DNA of 64,000 nucleotides from Ulvibacter antarcticus (GTDB taxonomy: Bacteria; Bacteroidota; Bacteroidia; Flavobacteriales; Flavobacteriaceae), in NCBI RefSeq assembly GCF_003688405.1, contig NZ_REFC01000014.1, forward strand, positions 1 to 64,000. Direction: 5' to 3'. Within the stretch, counting starts at the first letter, position 1. Each line of letters opens with the position of its first letter. The notes below the pieces were generated by a model. That model was not told the origin of the DNA. It did not search any database and saw only the letters and a program-made list of their open reading frames with translations. The position numbers were made by a program, and so were the translations under genes. Positions 25,964 through 36,114 of this stretch are shown here, one piece after another.

Positions 25964-26941
25964 ATGAAGACCTTACAATTTAGAGAAGCCATTTGCGAAG
26001 CGATGAGCGAAGAAATGCGTCGTGACGAAAGTATATATTTAATGGGTGAAGAAGTTGCCGAATACAACGGAGCTTATAAAGCCAGTAAAGGGATGCTGGA
26101 CGAATTTGGTGCCAAACGTGTTATCGACACACCTATTGCTGAACTTGGATTCTCAGGAATTGCTATCGGTTCTGCCATGAATGGAAATCGACCAATTGTT
26201 GAGTATATGACCTTTAATTTCTCGTTGGTCGGAATCGATCAAATCATAAATAATGCGGCAAAAATACGACAGATGTCTGGCGGACAGTTCAATTGTCCAA
26301 TTGTATTTAGAGGTCCAACTGCTTCTGCTGGTCAATTAGGGGCCACACATTCTCAGGCTTTTGAGAGTTGGTTTGCAAATTGCCCCGGGCTTAAAGTAGT
26401 TGTGCCAAGTAATCCGGCCGACGCTAAAGGGTTGCTTAAAAGTGCGATCAGAGATAACGATCCAGTAATTTTTATGGAAAGTGAGCAGATGTATGGAGAT
26501 AAAGGTGAAGTACCGGAAGGAGAGTATTTAATTCCCTTGGGAGTAGCAGAAATTAAAAGAAAAGGAAATGATGTTACTATTGTTTCCTTCGGAAAAATAA
26601 TAAAAGAAGCTTACAAAGCAGCCGAAACATTAGCGGAAGAAGGAATAGATTGTGAAATCATCGACCTTAGAACTGTTCGTCCAATGGATACCAATACTAT
26701 ACTTGAATCGGTAAAGAAAACCAACCGACTCGTAATATTAGAAGAAGCATGGCCCTTTGGTAATGTTGCTACAGAAATTACGTATCAAGTTCAAAGTCAG
26801 ATATTCGATTATCTAGATGCGCCGATAGTAAAAATAAACACGGCAGATACGCCTACTCCATATTCGCCGGGTCTTTTGGCAGAATGGTTGCCGAATAGTG
26901 AAGATGTAGTGAAGGCTGTGAAAAAAGTGATGTACAAGTAA
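25964..26941 (+). CDS. pdhB: Pyruvate dehydrogenase E1 component beta subunit
   Basis: 325 residues from ATG 25964 (MKTLQFREAICEAMSEEM); an in-frame GTG at 25952 is possible. GEEVAEYNGAYKASKGMLDEFG near 28, RVIDTPIAELGFSGIAIG near 52, EYMTFNFSLVGIDQIINNAAK and PRP-type C-terminal transketolase half with RTVRPMDTNTI. Length and sequence match the beta subunit that pairs with PdhA to decarboxylate pyruvate with thiamine diphosphate. No pdhA or pdhC is adjacent, which is common in Flavobacteriia, where pdhA-pdhC lie elsewhere. Confidence 0.93.
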   Translation: MKTLQFREAICEAMSEEMRRDESIYLMGEEVAEYNGAYKASKGMLDEFGAKRVIDTPIAELGFSGIAIGSAMNGNRPIVEYMTFNFSLVGIDQIINNAAKIRQMSGGQFNCPIVFRGPTASAGQLGATHSQAFESWFANCPGLKVVVPSNPADAKGLLKSAIRDNDPVIFMESEQMYGDKGEVPEGEYLIPLGVAEIKRKGNDVTIVSFGKIIKEAYKAAETLAEEGIDCEIIDLRTVRPMDTNTILESVKKTNRLVILEEAWPFGNVATEITYQVQSQIFDYLDAPIVKINTADTPTPYSPGLLAEWLPNSEDVVKAVKKVMYK

Positions 26942-27034
26942 GTTATTGTACTTTTTCCTGTCTAAGATTTTTTTCTATTGAACACACCTTTTGTGTGCAA
27001 AAACAAAACCCCCGAATTAGCGTTTATAATAATT

Positions 27035-29527
27035 ATGAAGCAATCCCTACTCTTTCTCTTTATTTTACTGACTTATAACACGATAGCTCAAACTAAAGTC
27101 AGTGGTGAAGTTAAGGATGCGTTTGGTGAACCTGTAGCATTCGCAAATGTTATCTTCAAAGATTCGTATGAGGGAACAATAAGTAATGAGGAAGGTAGAT
27201 TTTATTTAGAGAGCGATGCAAGTTATAGTACGGTAACTTTTTCCTTTATTGGTTATAAAACCCAAGAGCTGGAATTAACACAAAAAAGTACTTATAAGAT
27301 TGAAATAGTCCTCGAGGAAGAGGCTGATGCTTTGAGTGAAGTGGTGATTTATAGTGGAAAACAGTCTAAAAAGAACAATCCTGCTATCGATATTCTTCGA
27401 AAAATATGGGAAAACAGACGTGAGAACGGAGTTAAGAAGTTTAAGCAATACAGCTACGATAAATACGAAAAACTAGAATTCGATCTTAATACCATAGATA
27501 GTTCCTTGACAAAAAGTAAAATTTTCAAGGGGATGGAGTTTATTTTTGATCAGACAGATACTTCCAATATTACCGGAAATACCTATTTACCTATTTTTAT
27601 TAATGAGGCGTCGTCTAAAATATATGGGGACAATCTACTTAATGAAGAAAAAGAAGTTTTGGAAGGGAATAAAAATTCAGGTTTTAGTAATAATAATACC
27701 CTCATTGCTTTTCTAAAAGATCTTTACAGCGAATACGATGTGTACGATAATTACCTTAAATTTTTTGATAAAGCCTTTACCAGTCCCTTATCCCGTACGG
27801 GAGTTGATGTGTATAATTATGTTCTTCTAGATAGTGCCTTCAGGGATAATAAGTGGTGCTATAACATTGTGTATTATCCAAGAAGAAAGAATGAACTTAC
27901 ATTTAAAGGTGACTTTTGGGTAAATGATTCTACCTGGGCCATCAAGGAAATTAACCTTCAGGCGTCTAAGAGCGCCAATCTAAACTGGGTGCGTGAGGTG
28001 TATATCGAACAGGAATTCGACGTTTTAAATGATTCTATTTTTCTTATTACTCGTGATTATTTTATGAGCGACTTTAGCTTCAGAAAAAAAGAAGAGGCAC
28101 AGGGAATTTATGGAAAGAGGACCACTTTATATAATGATTATGTGTTTGACATTCCGAAGGATAAAAAATTCTATAAAGGTCAAGTAGATCCTTATCAATA
28201 CGAAGTTTATAATCGCCCGGATGATTTTTGGGAAAACAAGCGGCTTGAGCAATTAAGTAAGGATGAGAAAGGAGTGTATAAAATGCTTGACACTCTAAAA
28301 ACGGTGAGAAGGTTTAAAACCTTATATAATTTGGGTTCGGTATTAGCTTCGGGTTATTATGAGGTAGATAATTTTGACATAGGACCCGTATTTTCAATAT
28401 TTGGGTTTAATGAAGCTGAAGGCATGCGAATCCGCTTGGGTGGACGAACTTACTTTAGTCAGAACGATCGATGGCGACTGGAAGGCTTTGGTGCCTACGG
28501 GTTTAAAGATCGGCGTTTTAAATATGGAATTTCAGGAAAATACTTATTAGATCGAACTTCAAGACTAACCGTTTATGGAGGTAATCGAAGGGATGTAGAA
28601 CAGACAGGAGCTAGTCTAACCAATAGTACGGATGTATTGGGTCGTAGTCTTGCGTCGTCTTCCTTGATATCGGTGGGAGCAAATGATCGGCTTACACGGA
28701 TCAATCTAAGTACCGCGGGCTTTAGTATAGAACCGAGCAAAAATTTTAATATCAGACTTACAGGTTCTTACAGGACTCTTAAATCGGCAACAGAGACCTT
28801 TAGCATAGATTATAAAGTGTTTGAAGATGGTATAGATACTGGTGTCGTTAAAAGTGAAATTAAACAACCGGAGATTGAATTAAGTTTTAATTATACGCCG
28901 GGTAGAAAGACTTCCGGATATGGAGTTGAAAGAACATTGATAAATAGTGGAGAGTACCCTAATTTCTTTTTAGGTTATACCAAAGGTTTAAAGAGTATAA
29001 TGGATGGAGATTTTGATTACGAGCGACTTCAGGCATTATATACCCAGCCATGGAATATTGGCGGTATAGGTAGATTGTACTCTACAGTAGAGGTAGGTAA
29101 AACTTTTGGAGATGTACCATTAAGTTTGTTGAATCCAATTCCTGGGAATCAAACATACTTTAGTATTTACAATAGTTTTTCACAGTTGGATTATTATGAA
29201 TTTGTGAGCGATTCTTATGCTTCACTTCATTTACAGCATAACTTTGGAGGTCGCATTTTTTCTCGAATTCCTTTTCTTCGGAAGTTAAACTTAAGAGAAG
29301 TAATAGGGTTTAGAGCTGTTTACGGCGAAATCTCGCAAGGAAACATTGATATAAATGCCTCTAATATTGTTTATCAAGCACCAGAAGATATCTATTGGGA
29401 ATATAGTGTAGGTGTGGGTAATATTTTTAAAATATTCCGTTTGGACTTTAATTTTAGAGGAAACTACCTCGATAATCCCAATGCCAGACGTTTTGGCGTA
29501 ACAGGCGTTTTTGGCTTCGAATTTTAA
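27035..29527 (+). CDS. DUF5686 outer-membrane protein with carboxypeptidase-regulatory-like domain
   Basis: 830 residues from ATG 27035. Signal peptide to about residue 18 (TIAQ), CarboxypepD_reg-like beta-sandwich at 20-100 (SGEVKDAFGEPVAFANVIFKDSYEGTISNEEGRF), then the long DUF5686 region rich in aromatic beta strands and ending in a C-terminal Phe (GVTGVFGFEF) typical of outer-membrane barrels. Family function unknown; a TonB-receptor-like surface protein without plug motif. Stands alone downstream of pdhB. Confidence 0.9.
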   Translation: MKQSLLFLFILLTYNTIAQTKVSGEVKDAFGEPVAFANVIFKDSYEGTISNEEGRFYLESDASYSTVTFSFIGYKTQELELTQKSTYKIEIVLEEEADALSEVVIYSGKQSKKNNPAIDILRKIWENRRENGVKKFKQYSYDKYEKLEFDLNTIDSSLTKSKIFKGMEFIFDQTDTSNITGNTYLPIFINEASSKIYGDNLLNEEKEVLEGNKNSGFSNNNTLIAFLKDLYSEYDVYDNYLKFFDKAFTSPLSRTGVDVYNYVLLDSAFRDNKWCYNIVYYPRRKNELTFKGDFWVNDSTWAIKEINLQASKSANLNWVREVYIEQEFDVLNDSIFLITRDYFMSDFSFRKKEEAQGIYGKRTTLYNDYVFDIPKDKKFYKGQVDPYQYEVYNRPDDFWENKRLEQLSKDEKGVYKMLDTLKTVRRFKTLYNLGSVLASGYYEVDNFDIGPVFSIFGFNEAEGMRIRLGGRTYFSQNDRWRLEGFGAYGFKDRRFKYGISGKYLLDRTSRLTVYGGNRRDVEQTGASLTNSTDVLGRSLASSSLISVGANDRLTRINLSTAGFSIEPSKNFNIRLTGSYRTLKSATETFSIDYKVFEDGIDTGVVKSEIKQPEIELSFNYTPGRKTSGYGVERTLINSGEYPNFFLGYTKGLKSIMDGDFDYERLQALYTQPWNIGGIGRLYSTVEVGKTFGDVPLSLLNPIPGNQTYFSIYNSFSQLDYYEFVSDSYASLHLQHNFGGRIFSRIPFLRKLNLREVIGFRAVYGEISQGNIDINASNIVYQAPEDIYWEYSVGVGNIFKIFRLDFNFRGNYLDNPNARRFGVTGVFGFEF

Positions 29528-29710
29528 CTTCTACATTTTTAAAATTATTACTGATTTGGCAAGGTAGTTGTGTTTTTTTATTATGCTTAAAAAAGTTACT
29601 GACTAGGCCGTAGAAATCTATTTGAATTCTACTATCTTTTTTTATATCTTTATGTCTTCCCCAAATGCGACTAAGCCTTAGTCAGTTACTACTTGTAAAT
29701 TACATAAGCT

Positions 29711-31522
29711 ATGAAATTATTATTTTTTTCCTTTTTCTGTCTATTGACAGTATCACTTGTCGCAGCACCTCAGGTGACGTTGTATTATGAATATACAGCA
29801 GAAGGGTATTCGTTGTACGCGGATAATGAAGAATCTTTTCCCGTCGTTATCGAACTCGAATTTGAACTACAAAATCTGAAAATAGTACCTGAAGACTTTC
29901 AGAAAATAACAGTACCACCAAATAGTACCAAGTATAAACTAGTAGATTTAATAGCAATTAGTGTGCTTAAAGGCTATGATTTTGAATATACCTATAAAGC
30001 AGAAAAAGGTATTGAATTGTCTATTTCACAAGAGGCTGTGGTTGATATTAAAGAGGTAAAAAGTAAGGAGCCCAAGACTGATGTTTTAATTGAAAATCCA
30101 ACGTCTAAGCCTGTAATTGATAGCGAAACCAAATTTGAGAAACCAGATGATAGAATCGCCAAGGTTGAGGTAAAAGTACCTGAAATTAAGCAAGTCGTTG
30201 TTACTCCAATAAAAGAAGTAGAACCTCAAGTAACTCCACCAGTCAAGAAACAAGAAGTCATAGTGATATCGGAACCGGTAGCTAAGGTGCCAACGCCCAA
30301 AGTTAAAAAACCTTCTGAAACCATTAAAACACCTAAGAAAATAATTACTCCTGTGGTCAAAGTCGATACTCCACCGGTTGCAATTGCTGTCCCCGTTGAA
30401 GTTACTAAATCGGTAATACCTAAAGTGGACAAGGTTGATGTACCGGTAGTCGTGAAAAAGCCGGAAATTATTGAACAACCAACTATTGTTTCTAAACCAA
30501 TCGCTGCTGAAGCTATTCCTGTTTCAACACCTGAACCGGTTGCAATTGCTAAAGTCGAAACTCCTAAAGTGAATTTGGAAGTGAAAAAACAGCAGAATGA
30601 GGTCACTGAAAAAATAGGGGTGAATTCTAAAGTAACCGTAGTTCCGCGTAAGGAGGATCAGCCGTCTACTCCAATGACAGACCAACCTGATATTAGGATT
30701 TTGTCTCCAACTGTTAGCAAGCCTACAGTTACTGAAAAAACCGAGCTTGTTAAGCCTGCTGAGGTTGTTATAACACCTGAAGTTGTGAAAGCACCAATTA
30801 TAGTGAAAACGCCTGAGGTGGAAAAAGCTCCCGTAGTTGTGAAAGCACCAGTTGTAGTGAAAACGCCTGAAGTGGAAAAAGTACCTGTAGTTGTCAAGAC
30901 TCCTGTAGTTGCGAAAGCACCGGAAGTTACCCGTAAATCAACAATACTTGACAAACCAATTGCCGTTGAAAAACCAGCTCAGGAAATTGAAAAAACTCCT
31001 ATAGCTACGTTTGACACATCCGGTAAATTTGATGCGGCCTTTAAATATCATCTGCCATTTAGCAAGGGGCAAGGCTTTAATATCTCTCAAGGTTATCAAG
31101 GGTCCACATCTCATAAAAACAAATTCGCTCTCGATTTTTCAATGCCACATGGAACTGGAATTTATGCCGCCAGAGAAGGAATTGTGGAGAAAGTTGTTCA
31201 GAGTAATTTACAAGGGTGTGCTACTTCAAATTGTGCTGCATCCGACAATTATATAATAGTACACCATGCAGATGGAAGTTTTGCTAAATATGGACATATT
31301 CAAAAAGAAAGTTCGGTTGTAGCGGAAGGAGTAATCGTAAAAGCAGGTCAGTTAATTGGTTATAGCGGTGCTACCGGATGGACCAGCGGCCCAGCCTTGC
31401 ATTTTGAAGTATATCGTATTAAAGATGGAGCGGAGAAAACTGTGAAAACCAATTTCTTAACTGGTGATGGTAGTGATTATGGTATTTTAATGGAACTTCA
31501 ACGTTACGAAAAAGGTTATTAG
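29711..31522 (+). CDS. M23-like (LytM) peptidase-domain protein with Pro/Val/Lys repeat linker
   Basis: 603 residues. Signal peptide at 1-19 (LVAAP), beta-rich N-terminal domain to about 120, a long low-complexity linker (about 130-440) rich in Pro, Val, Lys and Thr with KTPEVEKAPVVVKAPVV units near 355-410, and a C-terminal LytM domain (about 450-590). Zinc ligands His in HKNKFALDF and the paired Asp are present, as is YGH, but the usual H-x-H motif reads ALHFEV, so the first His is Ala. It may be a non-catalytic or altered amidase activator or an envelope scaffold. The linker probably spans the periplasm. Confidence 0.88.
   Translation: MKLLFFSFFCLLTVSLVAAPQVTLYYEYTAEGYSLYADNEESFPVVIELEFELQNLKIVPEDFQKITVPPNSTKYKLVDLIAISVLKGYDFEYTYKAEKGIELSISQEAVVDIKEVKSKEPKTDVLIENPTSKPVIDSETKFEKPDDRIAKVEVKVPEIKQVVVTPIKEVEPQVTPPVKKQEVIVISEPVAKVPTPKVKKPSETIKTPKKIITPVVKVDTPPVAIAVPVEVTKSVIPKVDKVDVPVVVKKPEIIEQPTIVSKPIAAEAIPVSTPEPVAIAKVETPKVNLEVKKQQNEVTEKIGVNSKVTVVPRKEDQPSTPMTDQPDIRILSPTVSKPTVTEKTELVKPAEVVITPEVVKAPIIVKTPEVEKAPVVVKAPVVVKTPEVEKVPVVVKTPVVAKAPEVTRKSTILDKPIAVEKPAQEIEKTPIATFDTSGKFDAAFKYHLPFSKGQGFNISQGYQGSTSHKNKFALDFSMPHGTGIYAAREGIVEKVVQSNLQGCATSNCAASDNYIIVHHADGSFAKYGHIQKESSVVAEGVIVKAGQLIGYSGATGWTSGPALHFEVYRIKDGAEKTVKTNFLTGDGSDYGILMELQRYEKGY
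30760..30930 (+). repeat. In-gene low-complexity repeat encoding KxPEVxKAPVVVK units
   Basis: Short units of about 30-45 bp encode alternating KAP/KTP and VVV/EVE motifs within the M23-like gene. Such units are prone to length change by slippage. Confidence 0.75.
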
Positions 31523-31845
31523 GTCTCATAATTACAGTTTCGTCATTGACTGCTAAGTACTTAAGGTGAGCGACTCTTTTTGCTCCACTTTGAATGGAAA
31601 GGTCACGCGACTTCTTTTTATCTTTAATTTAGGTAACTAGTGGCACTTTTATTTTTACAATTTTTTTTGCTTCGGAAGCCAAACAATTTCAGTACTTTTG
31701 CACCCTCTTAAAACGAGGTTGGATTGGCCTTGCTTTTTGAATGAATTCTGAAGTTGGTAAAAGCTTCTAGATTCACCCAAAATCACGTTTCAGATAGTTC
31801 TGAAGCATTTTGTAAATTGAATATTATTCAGAAATTAAAAAGATT
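31523..31845. other. 323-bp intergenic region upstream of ppa
   Basis: No ORF or RNA gene recognised. A TACTTTTG element at 31693-31700 leaves a leader of about 140 nt before the pyrophosphatase start, long enough for regulatory structure, but no known riboswitch pattern was seen. Confidence 0.55.
31693..31700 (+). promoter_or_regulatory. -7 promoter element TACTTTTG of ppa, with upstream TTG
   Basis: Full match to TAnnTTTG followed by CACC, with a TTG at 31667-31669 as a possible -33 element. Identical core to the element upstream of hppA at 32460. Confidence 0.6.
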
Positions 31846-32373
31846 ATGACAGCCGATAAAATAAATACTTTCGATGTATTAATTGAAATTCCGAAAGGAA
31901 GTCGAAACAAATACGAATACGATTTCGAATTAAAAAAACTACGCTATGATCGTATGATTTTTTCTTCCATGATGTATCCAGCAGACTACGGATTTATTCC
32001 GGAGACATTGGCATTAGATGGAGATCCGTTAGATGTTCTTGTTTTGGTTACTGAGCCAACTTTTCCGGGATGTGTTATTGAAGTAAAGCCTATCGGTGTT
32101 TTTCATATGGCAGACGAAAAAGGACCAGACGAAAAAGTGATCTGTGTACCAGTTAGTGATCCTATTGCGAATACTGTAATGGATCTTTCAGAATTAAATC
32201 CTCACCTTATTAAAGAGATCGAACATTTCTTTCAGGTTTATAAAGATCTTGAAGAAAAGAGAGTTGATGTTGGTGGTTGGGGCGATGTTTCCGAGGCTAA
32301 AGAAATCGTAGCTAAATGTTTAGATCGCTTTAGAGCTAGTGATGTTCCTTTTAAAGAAGTGAGTATCCGATAG
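31846..32373 (+). CDS. ppa: Inorganic diphosphatase (soluble, family I)
   Basis: 175 residues, the standard bacterial family I size. EIPKGSRNKYEYD near 14-26, DYGFIPETLALDGDPLDVLVL near 45-66 with the metal-binding Asp triad D-x-D-P-L-D, and a later Asp-Lys patch (ADEKGPDEKVI). Hydrolyses PPi to phosphate in the cytoplasm, pulling biosynthetic reactions. Followed by a terminator and then the membrane pyrophosphatase gene. Confidence 0.96.
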   Translation: MTADKINTFDVLIEIPKGSRNKYEYDFELKKLRYDRMIFSSMMYPADYGFIPETLALDGDPLDVLVLVTEPTFPGCVIEVKPIGVFHMADEKGPDEKVICVPVSDPIANTVMDLSELNPHLIKEIEHFFQVYKDLEEKRVDVGGWGDVSEAKEIVAKCLDRFRASDVPFKEVSIR

Positions 32374-32405
32374 TTTCAAAAATAAATTAATAAGATTGCC
32401 CTATT

Positions 32406-32441
32406 AAAAGCCCTTCCAAAGTAGATTTGGAAGGGCTTTTT
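32406..32441. terminator. Rho-independent terminator after ppa
   Basis: AAAAGCCCTTCCAAA and TTTGGAAGGGCTTTTT form a perfect 15-bp stem with a 5-nt loop and T-tract. Confidence 0.95.
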
Positions 32442-32459
32442 AATTTACTAGGATTTACC

Positions 32460-32467
32460 TACTTTTG
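32460..32467 (+). promoter_or_regulatory. -7 promoter element TACTTTTG of hppA
   Basis: TACTTTTG followed by CCC, 36 bp before the ATG at 32503. Same core as the ppa promoter. Confidence 0.6.
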
Positions 32468-32502
32468 CCCAGCTAAATAACAAATCAATCTAAAATATAT
32501 AT

Positions 32503-34956
32503 ATGGAATCAATGATGATTTATATGCCAATCGCAATGGCTTTAATAGGATTACTTTACATGGTAGTTAAAAAATCATGGGTAATGAAGCAAGACGCCGG
32601 AGATGGAAAGATGAAAGAAATTTCTGATCACATCTATGAAGGTGCCCTAGCGTTCTTAAATGCAGAGTACAGATTGCTAGCTATTTTTGTTGTAATTGTG
32701 AGTGTACTATTAGCGATCGTATCCTTTGTAGTACCAACGACGCATTGGCTTATTGTAATTGCGTTCATTTTTGGAGCTGTCTTTTCTGCATTTGCCGGAA
32801 ATATAGGGATGAAAATAGCAACCAAAACAAATGTTAGAACAACACAAGCTGCTCGTACAAGTTTGCCAAATGCGCTAAAAGTATCATTTGGTGGAGGTAC
32901 AGTAATGGGGCTTGGTGTAGCTGGATTAGCTGTATTAGGTTTAACAGCATTCTTTATATTTTTCTACAACTTCTTTATGGGTGGAGTTTGGACTTCAACC
33001 GCAGATATGACCATTGTTCTTGAAACCTTAGCAGGATTCTCTCTTGGAGCAGAGTCTATTGCTTTGTTCGCCCGTGTTGGTGGTGGTATTTACACTAAGG
33101 CAGCCGATGTTGGAGCCGATTTAGTAGGTAAAGTAGAAGCAGGTATTCCTGAAGATGATCCAAGAAACCCTGCAACTATTGCAGATAATGTTGGAGACAA
33201 CGTTGGAGATGTTGCAGGAATGGGAGCCGATTTATTCGGATCTTATGTTGCAACTGTATTGGCCGCAATGGTATTGGGTAATTACGTAATTAAAGATATG
33301 GGTGGGAATATAGGTGAAGCCTTTGGTGGAATTGGACCTATCTTACTTCCAATGGCAATTGCCGGAGCCGGAATTATTATTTCAATTATAGGAACCTTAC
33401 TTGTAAAGATTAATAGCAACGACGCTAAAGAATCTCAGGTAATGGGAGCGTTAAATAAAGGTAACTGGACTTCTATTATTTTAGTTGCTGCAGCATGTTT
33501 TGGATTAGTAACTTGGATGTTACCTGAAACAATGCAAATGAATTTCTTTGGTGAAGGATTACAAGAAATATCTTCAATGAGAGTTTTCTATGCTACTTTA
33601 GTAGGATTAGTTGTTGGAGCAGTGATTTCATCTGTGACAGAATATTATACAGGCTTAGGTAAAAAACCTATTCTTAAAATCGTGCAACAGTCAAGCACTG
33701 GTGCAGGAACCAATATTATTGCAGGTTTAGCAACGGGAATGATTTCAACTTTTCCTTCTGTACTTTTATTTGCAGGTGCTATTTGGGCATCTTATGCATT
33801 CGCAGGATTTTATGGAGTTGCATTAGCGGCTTCAGCAATGATGGCAACGACTGCTATGCAATTGGCAATTGATGCATTTGGACCAATTAGTGATAATGCT
33901 GGTGGAATTGCTGAAATGAGCGAGCAGGAACCAATCGTAAGAGAACGTACAGATATATTAGACTCGGTTGGAAATACTACCGCAGCAACAGGAAAAGGAT
34001 TCGCAATTGCTTCTGCTGCATTGACTTCATTAGCTTTATTCGCTGCTTATGTAACTTTTACCGGTATCGACGGTATTAATATCTTTAAAGCACCGGTATT
34101 AGCTATGCTTTTCGTGGGTGGGATGGTACCGGTGGTATTTTCTGCCTTAGCAATGAATGCAGTTGGAAAAGCTGCAATGGAAATGGTTCAGGAAGTAAGA
34201 CGACAGTTTAGAGAAATTCCAGGTATTATGGAAGGTACCGGGAAACCGGAATATGATAAATGTGTTGCTATTTCAACTGAAGCTTCTTTAAAAGAAATGA
34301 TGCTTCCAGGTTTACTTACTATTGGATTTCCACTCGTTATTGCCTTCGTCCCAATGATTTTTGGAATGGATAACTTGGCAATCGCTGAGATGTTAGGAGG
34401 TTATATGGCAGGAGTTACCGTAAGTGGTGTTCTTTGGGCAATCTTCCAAAACAATGCAGGAGGTGCTTGGGATAATGCTAAGAAATCTTTTGAAGCTGGT
34501 GTTGAAATTGATGGAGAGATGACATATAAAGGTTCAGAAGCACACAAGGCTGCGGTTACCGGAGATACAGTTGGTGATCCATTTAAAGATACATCAGGAC
34601 CATCTATGAATATCTTAATTAAACTTACCTGTTTAATCGGATTAGTTATTGCTCCTATCTTAGGAGGTCATGGATCAACGACTCATTCTGAAAATGCTTC
34701 CGAAGAAATGATGTTTATCGATGAAGATGGTAATAAAACTATTCTTACAGATAAAGAAGCGATGCAGGTAGAAGGTAATGCATTAGTGGCGAAAGAAGTA
34801 ATGGTAAAAATGTCTGTTGCTGGTGATCTTACCACTGCCGATGTTACAATTAAAACTACCAAAGACGGAAAAACTACTACCGAAACTAAACAATTCACAG
34901 GTACAGAAACGGAAGTTCAAGCACAGCTAGATGCTTTGAGTGATGTAGAGATGTAA
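32503..34956 (+). CDS. hppA: Membrane-bound K+-dependent ion-translocating pyrophosphatase
   Basis: 817 residues with about 16 membrane segments. Catalytic motifs [18 protein letters not shown] and DNVGDNVGD at about 202-237, plus the conserved cytoplasmic [15 protein letters not shown] near 690. [10 protein letters not shown] near residue 489 has Ala at the position that is Lys in K+-independent enzymes, so this is a K+-dependent type; Na+ or H+ as the pumped ion is not settled by what I read. A hydrophilic C-terminal extension of about 85 residues (after [13 protein letters not shown]) is unusual. Couples PPi hydrolysis to ion export across the inner membrane. Neighbours ppa, App1-like and ppk1 share the phosphate theme. 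Confidence 0.95.
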   Translation: MESMMIYMPIAMALIGLLYMVVKKSWVMKQDAGDGKMKEISDHIYEGALAFLNAEYRLLAIFVVIVSVLLAIVSFVVPTTHWLIVIAFIFGAVFSAFAGNIGMKIATKTNVRTTQAARTSLPNALKVSFGGGTVMGLGVAGLAVLGLTAFFIFFYNFFMGGVWTSTADMTIVLETLAGFSLGAESIALFARVGGGIYTKAADVGADLVGKVEAGIPEDDPRNPATIADNVGDNVGDVAGMGADLFGSYVATVLAAMVLGNYVIKDMGGNIGEAFGGIGPILLPMAIAGAGIIISIIGTLLVKINSNDAKESQVMGALNKGNWTSIILVAAACFGLVTWMLPETMQMNFFGEGLQEISSMRVFYATLVGLVVGAVISSVTEYYTGLGKKPILKIVQQSSTGAGTNIIAGLATGMISTFPSVLLFAGAIWASYAFAGFYGVALAASAMMATTAMQLAIDAFGPISDNAGGIAEMSEQEPIVRERTDILDSVGNTTAATGKGFAIASAALTSLALFAAYVTFTGIDGINIFKAPVLAMLFVGGMVPVVFSALAMNAVGKAAMEMVQEVRRQFREIPGIMEGTGKPEYDKCVAISTEASLKEMMLPGLLTIGFPLVIAFVPMIFGMDNLAIAEMLGGYMAGVTVSGVLWAIFQNNAGGAWDNAKKSFEAGVEIDGEMTYKGSEAHKAAVTGDTVGDPFKDTSGPSMNILIKLTCLIGLVIAPILGGHGSTTHSENASEEMMFIDEDGNKTILTDKEAMQVEGNALVAKEVMVKMSVAGDLTTADVTIKTTKDGKTTTETKQFTGTETEVQAQLDALSDVEM

Positions 34957-35004
34957 TAGGAAAAGCATTAATAATTTACAGCTTAAATTCGTTAAAATAC
35001 AATT

Positions 35005-35035
35005 AAACCCTGCCTCTTTCGGTAGGGTTTTTTTA
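35005..35035 (+). terminator. Rho-independent terminator after hppA
   Basis: AAACCCTGCC pairs with GGTAGGGTTT (one wobble) around a short loop and is followed by a T-run. Confidence 0.85.
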
Positions 35036-35106
35036 TTATTTCTGTATCTTGGTTCTTGACTGTGGTTCAAGGTTTAGTTGGCTTCAGAAATGGAATTAAT
35101 ATTAAA

Positions 35107-36114
35107 ATGATGAAATTTTTTAAAAAAGATCCTTTGCAGATTATTTGCTTTCAAAGTTATGGGAACGATTCACATTTTTACATCCGTGGACGTGGCCTGG
35201 AGGACGAGCAAATCGATCTTGAAAAAAGTGGTTTCTTTTCACTTCTGAAGAATACCTGGAAACGATTTGAAACAGATGAAATAGCAAATAGTGGGCTCAC
35301 GGTAAAACTTCCGGATAACACTTTTTATTACACTGAAACAGATTCAAAAGGGTACTTTAAGCTTAAAATAGATCTTGAAAACCTGAAGCAATTGACCAAT
35401 GAAGAAGGTTGGCTTTTGTATGAAGTAGCCTACAAGGATAAACACCTTGGTCGTGTCATTAACAACGATAATCGTTTTCCGGGAGAGATGTTAATCCCTT
35501 CTCAAAAGACTAGGTTCGGAGTTATTAGCGATATTGATGATACTATTTTAAACACAGGTGTCACCTCTTTTCTCAAACTAAAATTAGTATTTAATACCTT
35601 CTTCAAAAACGTTCGTAAACGCAGTCCGTTAGAAGGTGCTTCCAAATTTTACCATCTTTTGCATCGAGGCATTTCAGGTGATGAAGCCAATCCTGTGTTT
35701 TATGTGAGTCATAGTCCGTGGAATCTATATCGCTATCTGGAACTCTTTCTAAAAGCCAATGATTTTCCTAAAGGTCCAATATTACTACGTGACTTTCCGA
35801 AGCCATTCTCAAAAAAAGATCCTTCAGAAAAACCTCAGAAACAAAAAGAAATAATCGATCTGCTAAACACCTATCCAAATATGGAATTTATACTAATTGG
35901 TGACAGTGGGGAACATGATCCGGATATTTATATTGAGATAGCGGAAGCTTTTCCTGACAGGATTTTGGCGATTTATTTACGAAGTGTAAATCATAAGAAA
36001 AAGATGCTCCGAGTTCGCGGCCTTTTTGAAAGTTACAAAACGACACCAGTATTACTCGTGGAAAGCTCAGAACTTGCGATTGAGCATGCTAGAATAAACG
36101 GGTTTATTCAGTAA
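35107..36114 (+). CDS. App1-like phosphatidate phosphatase domain protein (DUF2183)
   Basis: 335 residues from ATG 35107; the frame extends to 35056 but that part overlaps a likely promoter. Contains an N-terminal beta-sandwich-like region with the extended substrate segment (NSGLTVKLPDNTFYYTETDSKGYFKLKID) and a HAD-like C-terminal DUF2183 domain with catalytic SDIDDTILNTG near residue 141, VFYVSHSPWNLY near 200 and LIGDSGEHDPDIY near 270. Yeast App1 dephosphorylates phosphatidate; bacterial relatives are assumed to act on a phospho-substrate of similar type. 11-bp overlap with the convergent ppk1. Confidence 0.88.
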   Translation: MMKFFKKDPLQIICFQSYGNDSHFYIRGRGLEDEQIDLEKSGFFSLLKNTWKRFETDEIANSGLTVKLPDNTFYYTETDSKGYFKLKIDLENLKQLTNEEGWLLYEVAYKDKHLGRVINNDNRFPGEMLIPSQKTRFGVISDIDDTILNTGVTSFLKLKLVFNTFFKNVRKRSPLEGASKFYHLLHRGISGDEANPVFYVSHSPWNLYRYLELFLKANDFPKGPILLRDFPKPFSKKDPSEKPQKQKEIIDLLNTYPNMEFILIGDSGEHDPDIYIEIAEAFPDRILAIYLRSVNHKKKMLRVRGLFESYKTTPVLLVESSELAIEHARINGFIQ

